A stretch of 13,112 bases of DNA from CAVZLD01 sp964522605 (GTDB lineage: Bacteria > Planctomycetota > Planctomycetia > Pirellulales > Pirellulaceae). Positions 8,011 to 13,112 of the stretch are shown here, in pieces. Numbering within the stretch: position 1 is the stretch's first letter; every line of letters starts with the position of its first letter. The notes under the pieces are model-generated. The model searched no databases. It had not been told where the DNA came from and saw only the letters and a program-made list of their open reading frames with translations. The position numbers and the translations under genes are program-made. The stretch is taken from contig CAZFWV010000188.1 in assembly GCA_964522605.1 (NCBI GenBank), positions 1-13,112 of the forward strand, in the 5' to 3' direction.

Positions 8011-8022
8011 CCATGATCATGG
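8011..8022. promoter_or_regulatory. Perfect 12-base palindrome CCATGATCATGG
   Basis: The sequence CCATGATCATGG is identical on both strands and lies 145 bases upstream of the lipase start. It could be a dimeric regulator's operator, but it also contains common restriction-type hexamers and may be chance. Confidence 0.25.
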
Positions 8023-8282
8023 ACGCTGCAGCCGTGGGACGAACCACGCAAAGGACCAAGTTCCCCCCCTTTGGCAATCGCAACGACGGGCAAAGTGGGG
8101 TGAGATGAACTCTTCGTGGAGCCCCACAGCCTCGGGTCTGGTATCTTATCGGCCGCGTGCGGCATGGCAAGATCAGTGTCTGAATGCTGGCATGACAGCT
8201 TGGCAGTGGGGCGATCAGTCCCGTCGGACGTCGTGCCGTTGAGAAGTCGTTGGTTTGGAGAGCGTCACTTCACCCTGCGAAA

Positions 8283-8425
8283 GGCGATTCGTTTAGCCGC
8301 ATGCCCCGCAGGCCGCGGAAGATTCCCCTACCCGCGGGGCGACGCCCGCGCGGTCAAACGGACCTCGCCTGACGGCTGCGGGTTAAACGGACCTTGCCTG
8401 ACGGCTGCGGGTTCAACGAATCGCC
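8283..8425. repeat. Structured 143-base element with 11-base terminal inverted repeats
   Basis: GGCGATTCGTT at 8283-8293 is mirrored perfectly by AACGAATCGCC at 8415-8425. Nested inside are GTTTAGCCGC (8291-8300) against GCGGTCAAAC (8350-8359), matching at 8 of 10 positions, and GCCCCGC (8303-8309) against GCGGGGC (8334-8340), a perfect match. The right half consists of two tandem 29-base units. The whole could fold into a long branched hairpin. It has no open reading frame of note. Its shape resembles a MITE- or REP-like dispersed element; whether it recurs elsewhere cannot be seen from this window. Confidence 0.7.
8356..8413. repeat. Two tandem 29-base direct repeats
   Basis: Units at 8356-8384 and 8385-8413 differ at a single position (C versus T at the eleventh base). 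Each contains CCTGACGGCTGCGGGTT after AAACGGACC. They lie head to tail inside the inverted-repeat element. Only two copies and no spacers are present, so this is not a CRISPR array. Confidence 0.85.
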
Positions 8426-8710
8426 ACGAATCCTGGTCGTAAACACCGGCAAAACCAACACGGCTCAGCTGTACCACCTCGTCGGCCAAGTTGGCCTCCG
8501 GGGACAGGGAACGCGAGCATCGCCGTCAGCAGAAACTAGCAGCTGAATCGCGGCAGCCCCGACTCAATGGCCTGACAAGAGAAATCTGCGATGATTGTGG
8601 CGTTATCTGGTCAGCCGTTTTCCGGTCTTTCCAACGCGGACTGTCGGCAGGGATCGATCGCGTCCCCAGTTTCGCCAATTGGAAATCTTTACCACCTCAA
8701 GGAATCACTC

Positions 8711-8926
8711 ATGACGGATGTTCGAATTCGGATTCGCGACAACGGACCGTTTCTCGTCGAGGGGCCCGTGGAATTGATCGATGCTGCCGGACAGAAGTAC
8801 GTGCTCGATGGCAGCAAGCCTGCCTACGCTCTTTGTCGCTGTGGTGAATCCGCGAACCGTCCGTTCTGCGATGGATCCCACAAGTCATGTGGCTTTCAAT
8901 CCGCGGAGCGAGCCGCCGTCGAGTAG
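8711..8926 (+). CDS. CDGSH iron-sulfur domain protein
   Basis: A 71-residue protein consisting of little more than one CDGSH zinc-finger-like domain. The motif C-x-C-x2-S-x3-P-x-C-D-G-S-H is complete: Cys42, Cys44, Cys53 and His57 would bind a 2Fe-2S cluster. The family stores or transfers electrons or clusters; small stand-alone bacterial members are common. No signal peptide or membrane anchor is visible, so it should be cytoplasmic, unlike membrane-anchored mitoNEET. The ATG at 8711 is chosen because AAGGAA lies 6 bases upstream; the frame is open back to 8591, but the additional 40 residues look non-coding and would exclude that ribosome binding site. It stands alone, with more than 280 bases on each side free of genes. 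Confidence 0.95.
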   Translation: MTDVRIRIRDNGPFLVEGPVELIDAAGQKYVLDGSKPAYALCRCGESANRPFCDGSHKSCGFQSAERAAVE

Positions 8927-9258
8927 TTGCGAGTAGGTGTGTGGATCATTCGGTCATTCCGAGTCGTTGCGTCTTGCCTAGCACAGCAGTCTGCTCCGGG
9001 GGAACCGACAGCGGTCGCTGAACTCCGACTCGGGTCTGCCTCCGCACCGCCGTCGACAGCTTTTCCCCATTCGACGGGCCCCACTTCTAGGTCTCTTCGT
9101 CGCGAATCTCCGCCTCGAATGCGAGAAATGGGAGGAAACTGGTGCGCTTCATGTCTCGTTGCGGAGCGACTCTGGCAGAATCGTGCCTCGTGGTTTAGCA
9201 TCGGTGGACTTCGCCGCTGTTCAATCGAGGCAGGACGAACGCGAGAGGAGAATGACCA
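8927..9258. other. Intergenic region, no gene seen
   Basis: These 332 bases separate the CDGSH gene from the 280-residue gene. Frames are open on both strands, but their products are low-complexity arginine- and serine-rich and overlap the real genes. A short CAGCG/CGCTG hairpin is present without a T-run. No clear terminator or promoter was identified. The last bases hold the strong AGGAG ribosome binding site of the next gene. Confidence 0.5.
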
Positions 9259-10101
9259 ATGTCGCGCGAGCCGGAGCTGGAAGTCGACGTTTTTCAGGGT
9301 TCCGAGGGATATGTCGGACGCTGGAACCGTTTGATCAGCACGACGAATTGGGAGAAGGGACGGATCATTCACGAATGGCGAACCGCGCTACAAAATTCCG
9401 GGGCACCGGCGACCGAGTTCTCCGATGAAGCATGGAGTCAGCTGGTTGGAGGCGTGAGTGGGCAGCACGTGGGCCGTCTGCGACGCGTCTACGAACGCTT
9501 TGGCGGCGTTTATTCCGACTACGAGGGTCTTTATTGGAGCCACTTCCAGGCGGCACTCGACTGGGATGATGCCGAGATGTGGCTCGAGGGCGCCTTGCAG
9601 AACTCCTGGTCCGTCGCCGAACTGCGACGCAACCGATGGGAGACGTTGGGAGCCGTCGACGGGCAAGAGCCTCAAGCCCAAGACTTGGTGGTTGTCGAGC
9701 CGGACGAAGACTTCCAGCCGACCGACAAACAGCGTTCGACTGCGGATACGGAGGGTCGCATCCTGAAAGACCACGACTATATCGCCGAGGCACGGAGTCC
9801 CGCCGGACCCGATTTTGGCGAGGAAGAGGACGTGGAACCGACAGGCGGTCCGAGTTCCGGGAAGTCGAATTCTTCACGGCCCACGGACGATCCCGAACAT
9901 CCGTCTGCAATTCCGTTGGTTCGTCCGTTCGAAAACCTTCCCACCCTGCCGACCGACTTATCGGAGGCTTTCGAGTCGTTTCAGCTGGCAATCCTGCGAC
10001 ATAAGTCCGACAATTGGCAAGAAGTATCGCGTGATGATGTTCTCAGCAGCCTGGAAGCCTTGAAAACGCTCGTGCTCGCGCCCTCTGCTGCGGAGGCGTG
10101 A
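9259..10101 (+). CDS. Unrecognised soluble protein with helical N-terminal domain and acidic linker
   Basis: A 280-residue protein of unknown function. Residues about 20-130 look like a compact helical domain rich in tryptophan: GRIIHEWRTAL (34-44), FSDEAWSQLVGGVSGQHVGRLRRVYERFG (54-82), then YWSHFQAALDWDDAEMWLE and NSWSVAELRRNRW. The order 'YWSHF..., short acidic turn, ...SWSVAELRR' recalls the N-terminal region of DUF1016-type proteins, and VSGQHVGRLRRVYERF could be a helix-turn-helix; both are by-eye suggestions. Residues 135-225 form an acidic, proline- and serine-rich linker, and 226-280 a second helical piece. No signal peptide or membrane segment. AGGAG at 9246-9250 supports the start. 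A rhomboid-family gene follows after 31 bases, so the two are probably one operon. It could be a regulator or adaptor; no function is assigned. Confidence 0.85.
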   Translation: MSREPELEVDVFQGSEGYVGRWNRLISTTNWEKGRIIHEWRTALQNSGAPATEFSDEAWSQLVGGVSGQHVGRLRRVYERFGGVYSDYEGLYWSHFQAALDWDDAEMWLEGALQNSWSVAELRRNRWETLGAVDGQEPQAQDLVVVEPDEDFQPTDKQRSTADTEGRILKDHDYIAEARSPAGPDFGEEEDVEPTGGPSSGKSNSSRPTDDPEHPSAIPLVRPFENLPTLPTDLSEAFESFQLAILRHKSDNWQEVSRDDVLSSLEALKTLVLAPSAAEA

Positions 10102-10132
10102 ATAGCAGGGCAGACGATCGAGGACGTTTGCC

Positions 10133-10783
10133 ATGTCGGATCTCAACTCACCCATCCCCGCGGCGGACCGTCTTTTGGCCGGGATGGGTTCGGGCGCTCG
10201 GCACCGAATTCGTGATGAGTTGTGGGCCATCCTGATTTTCATCGCGGTGGTTTGGGGTGTCTTTCTGCTCGATCGTTTCCTTCCGCTCGAGCGCCTGGGA
10301 TTGGTGCCTCGACGGCTGTCCGGGCTGTTGGGGATTGTCGCGATGACGTTCTTGCATGAGGATTGGCGACATTTGCTCGCGAACACCGTGCCGCTCTTTA
10401 TTCTCCTTGCCTTGCTTGCCGGCTCTCGCGCCCGCTCCTGGGAAATAGTCGTGCTTGTGGTCGCCTTGGGAGGTGTTCTGCTGTGGGTTTTCGGCACGCG
10501 CGGCAATCACATCGGAGCCAGCCTCTTGATCTCGGGCCTGATTACCTTTCTGATCGCGTCCGGCTTGTTCTTCGAACAGAGACCGATTCCCATGATCGTC
10601 GCTTTGGTGGTCGGATTCCTCTACGGAATCCCCCTCGTCATGAGCGTCATTCCTCGCTTCTCGTCCTCCGTCGGGCATCGCGTTTCCTGGGACGGTCACC
10701 TTTGCGGCGCCATTGCCGGCATCGTGATCGCCTACCTGCTCACGAGCCGATCGAACCGCGCGCTTCCCGACTCGCCCCTCTAG
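10133..10783 (+). CDS. Rhomboid-family intramembrane protease-like protein
   Basis: A 216-residue membrane protein with about six hydrophobic helices (roughly 31-49, 64-76, 84-98, 104-121, 128-170 in two helices, 187-205). HEDWRHLLANTVPL (75-88) matches the rhomboid HxxxxHxxxN region of TM2 (His75, His80, Asn84). HIGASLLISG places the candidate nucleophile Ser130 after GA, and SWDGHLCGAIAG (185-196) supplies the partner His189. Rhomboids cleave substrates inside the membrane with a Ser-His dyad, and both residues are present. The usual GxSG is GASL here, which might weaken the oxyanion hole or mark a divergent subgroup. AGGA at 10121-10124 precedes the start by 8 bases, and the gap to the upstream gene is only 31 bases, suggesting an operon. 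The substrate is unknown. Confidence 0.88.
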   Translation: MSDLNSPIPAADRLLAGMGSGARHRIRDELWAILIFIAVVWGVFLLDRFLPLERLGLVPRRLSGLLGIVAMTFLHEDWRHLLANTVPLFILLALLAGSRARSWEIVVLVVALGGVLLWVFGTRGNHIGASLLISGLITFLIASGLFFEQRPIPMIVALVVGFLYGIPLVMSVIPRFSSSVGHRVSWDGHLCGAIAGIVIAYLLTSRSNRALPDSPL

Positions 10784-10818
10784 TGCTGTGTCACCGCTTA
10801 GGATTGGGGTACGACGAA

Positions 10819-10860
10819 CTTCCAGTCCGTCGATGGCAATTCATGCGAACGAACTGGAAG
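10819..10860. repeat. Inverted repeat CTTCCAGT / ACTGGAAG
   Basis: A perfect 8-base inverted repeat (10819-10826 and 10853-10860) with 26 bases between the arms, starting 36 bases after the rhomboid-like gene's stop. No T-run follows. It may contribute to 3'-end structure or be a remnant of another element. Confidence 0.4.
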
Positions 10861-10900
10861 CCTATCGTCTGAGTGCTACGCAGCCAGAATTCTTTGCTGT

Positions 10901-10921
10901 GACAAGGCACGAGGCTTTGTC
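10901..10921 (+). repeat. Hairpin GACAAGGC / GCTTTGTC
   Basis: An 8-bp stem with one G-T wobble (10901-10908 and 10914-10921) around a 5-base loop. It lies about 118 bases past the rhomboid-like stop. It lacks a T-run, so it is at best a pause or Rho-dependent site. Confidence 0.4.
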
Positions 10922-11034
10922 TCGACCGCCACGGCCTACAGCTTTGAGCCAGAGCCGAGTGCTTAGAAACGGCTTTCCCCATTCGGGTGGTAGGCGGCCG
11001 CGATTTGGCAGAAATTGTGGCGAAAGATCGTGTA

Positions 11035-11040
11035 TACAAT
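11035..11040 (+). promoter_or_regulatory. Possible -10 element for the RRM gene
   Basis: TACAAT within TGTATACAAT matches the -10 consensus at five of six positions, about 186 bases before the RRM start. The nearest -35-like strings (TTGTGG at 11015, TTGGCA at 11005) are at poor spacing (14 and 24 bases), so this is tentative. Confidence 0.25.
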
Positions 11041-11225
11041 CGGCCTAACAAATGGTTATCATATTCGCTGGCTGTTGCTGAACGAGACCTAGAGGCCAGA
11101 TCCCCAATGATTTTGCCGCTGCTTCGCGTTCACAACTTCCACCGATGGGGCGATCCCATGGTCGTCCGTTGTTTCCTGTTTCTTGGACCTGATGTTGAGT
11201 CGGGTCGGTTCATGTTTGGAGATTG

Positions 11226-11513
11226 ATGGTGGGTAAGAAGTTGTATTGTGGCAATCTAAGCTACAACGTCCGCAGTTCTGATTTGGAGCAGTTGTTTTCT
11301 CAGTACGGGAGTGTCGTCAGCGCACAAGTCATTGACGACCGTGAGACCGGACGAAGTAAGGGGTTTGGCTTCGTCGAAATGGCGAATGACAGTGAAGCTG
11401 CGGCGGCCATCGAGGCTCTCGATGGTACCGAGCATGAAGGTCGAGCGCTGAAAGTGAATGAAGCGCGTCCGCGTGAGCCGCGCGGTGGCGGAGGCCGTGG
11501 TGGTCGCTGGTAA
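11226..11513 (+). CDS. RRM RNA-binding protein with glycine-rich tail
   Basis: A 95-residue protein made of one RNA recognition motif. RNP2 (KLYCGNL) is at 5-11, RNP1 (KGFGFVEM) at 45-52, and the beta-alpha-beta spacing between them is normal. The C-terminus is an RGG-like tail (PRGGGGRGGRW). Such small RRM proteins, common in cyanobacteria and planctomycetes, bind single-stranded RNA and are often cold-induced chaperones. The aromatic positions for base stacking are Tyr7 in RNP2 and Phe47 and Phe49 in RNP1. The ATG at 11226 is preferred over the TTG one codon before it, because GGAG at 11218-11221 precedes it. The gene is monocistronic, with a long upstream region and an intrinsic terminator downstream. 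The specific RNA targets cannot be inferred. Confidence 0.95.
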   Translation: MVGKKLYCGNLSYNVRSSDLEQLFSQYGSVVSAQVIDDRETGRSKGFGFVEMANDSEAAAAIEALDGTEHEGRALKVNEARPREPRGGGGRGGRW

Positions 11514-11528
11514 GAAATCGATCAGCTT

Positions 11529-11547
11529 CCTGCCGGACCTCGGCAGG
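11529..11547 (+). other. Hairpin CCTGCCG / CGGCAGG after the RRM gene
   Basis: A perfect 7-bp GC-rich stem with a 5-base loop, 15 bases past the RRM stop. No T-run follows, so termination probably happens at the next, longer hairpin; this one may protect the mRNA 3' end. Confidence 0.55.
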
Positions 11548-11579
11548 TGATCGGACCAGACGTTCTACGAACTTCAACT

Positions 11580-11624
11580 CAGAGCCCGGTGATCAGTCGC
11601 CTGACTGCCGGGCTCTGTTCTTTT
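11580..11624 (+). terminator. Intrinsic terminator of the RRM gene
   Basis: A perfect 10-bp stem, CAGAGCCCGG (11580-11589) with CCGGGCTCTG (11608-11617), carries an inner 5-bp stem CAGTC/GACTG after a 4-base bulge, and is followed immediately by TTCTTTT. This fits Rho-independent termination of the plus-strand RRM transcript. It also lies between convergent genes, but the minus-strand side has no T-run, so it probably works in one direction only. Confidence 0.85.
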
Positions 11625-11633
11625 GACGGTCCT

Positions 11634-12404
11634 TCACGCAGTAGTTCGGCCCTGCAGTCGCACGGTGCTGAGCCCACCGTCGACCGAGATGACTTCGCCG
11701 GTGATCCAACAATTCGATGGATCGAGCAGCCAACAGATCGCACTCGCGATTTCCTGCGGTTCGCCCAGTCGGCCGAGAGCATGCATGGACTGCGAGGCGT
11801 TTGCGGCGCGCTCATTGCTCCAGATCTTTTCCGTCAACTTGGTCTTCACCAGTCCCGGAGCAATCACGTTAAACCGTAACCCGCGGGACGCGTAAGTTGC
11901 GGCAGCCGATTTTGCCAGTCCGATGATTCCCGCCTTTGCGGCGGCAATCGCCTCATGGTTGGCCAACCCGAGGCGCGCTGCGGCGGAGGAAATCAGAACG
12001 ACGGATCCGCCCTGTTTCATCATCTTGGCCGCCGCGCGAACGACGGCGAAGGCGGAGGTCAGATTCGTTGCCATCGTCAAGTCCCAATCCGCTTCACTCG
12101 TCAGATGAGCCGGTTTGAGGATGACCGAGCCCACGCAGTTGACGATCCCGTCGATCCGACCGAGTTTCTGCGCGGCCTCGGAGAGACATGCCTCGACCTG
12201 TTCCAGGTTGACGGCGTCGAGTTCGACATGCGGCACGTTCAATTCCGAGACGAGGCGCGAAAAATGGTCACTCGGACGAGACGCGACCACGACCCTCCAT
12301 CGGCGGCGAATGGCTTCGCGTGCGACCTCGGCACCGATCCCGCCCGAAGCTCCGAAGATGACAATGGATGGATTCTGCTTCTGTTCGTCGATGGATGCGT
12401 TCAT
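11634..12404 (-). CDS. Short-chain dehydrogenase/reductase-like protein lacking the catalytic tyrosine
   Basis: A 256-residue Rossmann-fold protein of the classical SDR family. The cofactor glycine motif GASGGIG is at 18-24, the NNAG-equivalent reads NCVGS (89-93), Asn114 is conserved, Ser140 occupies the catalytic serine position and Lys157 the lysine. The residue that should be tyrosine, 13 after the serine and 4 before the lysine, is Ile153 (in NHEAIAAAK). The late motifs APGLVKTKL and ITGEVISVDGG are normal. Classical SDRs use Ser-Tyr-Lys to reduce carbonyls with NAD(P)H. Without the tyrosine this is either a non-catalytic nucleotide-binding protein, or an enzyme with altered chemistry. 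The start at 12404 has only a weak ribosome binding site. It is divergent from the YjbQ gene and convergent with the RRM gene. Confidence 0.92.
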   Translation of the reverse strand: MNASIDEQKQNPSIVIFGASGGIGAEVAREAIRRRWRVVVASRPSDHFSRLVSELNVPHVELDAVNLEQVEACLSEAAQKLGRIDGIVNCVGSVILKPAHLTSEADWDLTMATNLTSAFAVVRAAAKMMKQGGSVVLISSAAARLGLANHEAIAAAKAGIIGLAKSAAATYASRGLRFNVIAPGLVKTKLTEKIWSNERAANASQSMHALGRLGEPQEIASAICWLLDPSNCWITGEVISVDGGLSTVRLQGRTTA

Positions 12405-12431
12405 GGGATACGAAGTCAGCGAACGATCTTG

Positions 12432-12443
12432 GACAGATCTGTC
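12432..12443. promoter_or_regulatory. Perfect 12-base palindrome GACAGATCTGTC, candidate operator
   Basis: GACAGATCTGTC is identical on both strands. It lies 28 bases upstream of the SDR-like start and 139 bases upstream of the YjbQ start, in the 178-base region between these divergent genes, where a dimeric repressor site would be expected. No regulator gene is next to it, so the assignment is speculative. Confidence 0.4.
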
Positions 12444-12582
12444 GGGTAGAAACGGAAAACGCCCTCGCGGAACGGTGGGGCCCCCTGTTGGAAACCGCGT
12501 CGAGGTACTAAAGGATAGTTATCGTTTTCGACAAGGCAGCGGAGTTCGAGAAACTGCATGCAGACGGAAGGGAGCATCCTGG

Positions 12583-13005
12583 ATGAAATCGCATCGACAA
12601 TGTCTCACGTTTAACGTTCCTCAGCGAATGGACTTCATCAACATCACTCCCCAAGTGGAAGCCGCAGTGGCGGACAGCGGGATCCGGGAAGGACTGGTGC
12701 TCGTCAATGCGATGCACATCACTGCGTCGGTCTTCATCAATGATGATGAGCCGGGACTCCATCATGACTATCGAAAGTGGCTCGAGGAACTTGCGCCCTT
12801 CGATCCATCCCCGGAACGGTATCACCATAATCGCACGGGCGAAGATAATGCCGATGCCCACCACAAGCGGCAGATTATGGGGCGAGAAGTCGTCGTGGCG
12901 ATCACCGAAGGGAGGCTCGACTTCGGTCCCTGGGAGCAGATTTTCTATGGCGAGTTCGACGGCCGACGTGCCAAACGCGTTCTGGTCAAAGTAATCGGCG
13001 AGTAA
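12583..13005 (+). CDS. YjbQ/UPF0047 family protein
   Basis: A 140-residue protein matching the whole length of the YjbQ (UPF0047) family. Diagnostic segments are HITASVFINDDEPGL (45-59), a His/Asp cluster GEDNADAHHKRQIMG (86-100), and VAITEGRLDFGPWEQIFYGEFDG (105-127), equivalent to the family's GRL-x-LGTWQ-x-I/Y core. The conserved histidines, glutamates and aspartates probably line a shared active-site pocket. Escherichia coli YjbQ has weak thiamin phosphate synthase activity, but the true family role is unresolved. AAGGGAG at 12568-12574 supports the ATG at 12583; the frame is open upstream to 12115, but that part runs antisense through the SDR-like gene and is not coding. It is probably monocistronic and cytoplasmic. 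Confidence 0.93.
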   Translation: MKSHRQCLTFNVPQRMDFINITPQVEAAVADSGIREGLVLVNAMHITASVFINDDEPGLHHDYRKWLEELAPFDPSPERYHHNRTGEDNADAHHKRQIMGREVVVAITEGRLDFGPWEQIFYGEFDGRRAKRVLVKVIGE

Positions 13006-13112
13006 CTAGCGAAATGGTGACCAGACGGGGATTCGGGGACGGGCGATTCGCGGTTGCGGTGCGGCTTGACGAGCGGTTCGTGCCGTGCTCGAAGGGGTCG
13101 GACGTCGGGCCA
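13006..13112. other. Window edge, unassigned
   Basis: The last 107 bases are open in more than one frame. On the plus strand an ATG at 13014 opens a frame (MVTRRGFGDGRF...) without a ribosome binding site. On the minus strand a proline- and arginine-rich frame ends at a TAG at 13008-13006, which could be the tail of a convergent gene. The sequence alone does not decide between them. Confidence 0.3.

Larger units (their letters stand above)
7867..8710. other. Gene-poor region containing a structured repeat element
   Basis: Between the divergent lipase and CDGSH genes lie 844 bases with no credible coding sequence; open frames here are arginine- and serine-rich, without ribosome binding sites or recognisable motifs. 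The stretch contains a perfect 12-base palindrome at 8011-8022 and the inverted-repeat-bounded element at 8283-8425. The parts nearest the genes presumably hold their promoters, but no clear -35/-10 pair was found. Confidence 0.6.
10784..11225. other. Intergenic region and long leader of the RRM gene
   Basis: These 442 bases hold no credible gene: frames on both strands give short arginine- and serine-rich products. Two inverted repeats lie in the first part (10819-10860 and 10901-10921). Near 11031-11040 is the AT-rich string TGTATACAAT, the best -10 candidate for the RRM gene, which would give a leader of about 185 bases. Rbp-type RRM genes in bacteria often have long, temperature-responsive leaders, but nothing here proves that. 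Confidence 0.5.

Noticed and set aside
8356..8413. Possible CRISPR array
   Set aside because: There are only two abutting units with no spacers and no cas genes.
8405..8430. tRNA T-loop-like string GGTTCAA
   Set aside because: The flanking bases do not form a T-stem and there is no acceptor or anticodon arm.
8591..8710. N-terminal extension of the CDGSH protein
   Set aside because: AAGGAA precedes the ATG at 8711 and the 71-residue form is the usual size of a minimal CDGSH protein.
8896..9372. 158-codon minus-strand frame in the CDGSH to 280-residue gene gap
   Set aside because: It overlaps both real genes in antisense and its product is low-complexity.
10148..10699. 183-codon minus-strand frame opposite the rhomboid-like gene
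   Set aside because: Its highly polar glutamine- and histidine-rich product is the expected reverse reading of transmembrane helices.
12115..12582. Long N-terminal extension of the YjbQ protein
   Set aside because: It runs antisense through the SDR-like gene; YjbQ proteins are about 130-140 residues and a ribosome binding site precedes 12583.

Overview
The window looks like chromosomal DNA from a Planctomycetota bacterium, probably a Planctomycetales relative. This is inferred from the moderately GC-rich sequence, the loosely packed genes with long leaders, and the gene mix: a MoxR ATPase beside a very large unknown partner, a glycine-tailed RRM protein, a stand-alone CDGSH protein, an MMPL/RND exporter and a rhomboid. 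No rRNA, tRNA, CRISPR array or complete insertion sequence was seen.

Layout. A divergent pair opens the window: the 5' end of an unknown gene (1-148, minus) and a plus-strand two-gene operon (436-3336). The operon pairs a MoxR-type AAA+ ATPase with a 629-residue protein whose N-terminal third looks like the DUF5682/TraB-like partners of MoxR systems. Facing it on the minus strand (3377-7866) are a secreted GHSMG lipase/esterase-like hydrolase and, after a hairpin-rich gap, a second alpha/beta hydrolase whose end overlaps a 12-TM MMPL/RND-type exporter by 16 bases. A long gene-poor stretch (7867-8710) follows. It carries a 143-base element bounded by perfect 11-base inverted repeats and containing two 29-base tandem units.

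The right half runs mostly on the plus strand: a small CDGSH iron-sulfur protein (8711-8926), an unrecognised 280-residue soluble protein (9259-10101) that probably forms an operon with a rhomboid-family membrane protein (10133-10783), and an RRM RNA-binding protein (11226-11513) ending in a clear intrinsic terminator. Convergent to it is a short-chain dehydrogenase-like gene (11634-12404, minus) whose catalytic tyrosine position is isoleucine. Divergent from that is a YjbQ/UPF0047 gene (12583-13005), with a perfect 12-base palindrome in the shared promoter region.

Best candidates for something undescribed: (1) the MoxR plus large divergent partner operon, (2) the 280-residue protein plus rhomboid pair, and (3) the inverted-repeat-bounded structured element. 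All functional statements rest on motif reading by eye; no database search was possible.
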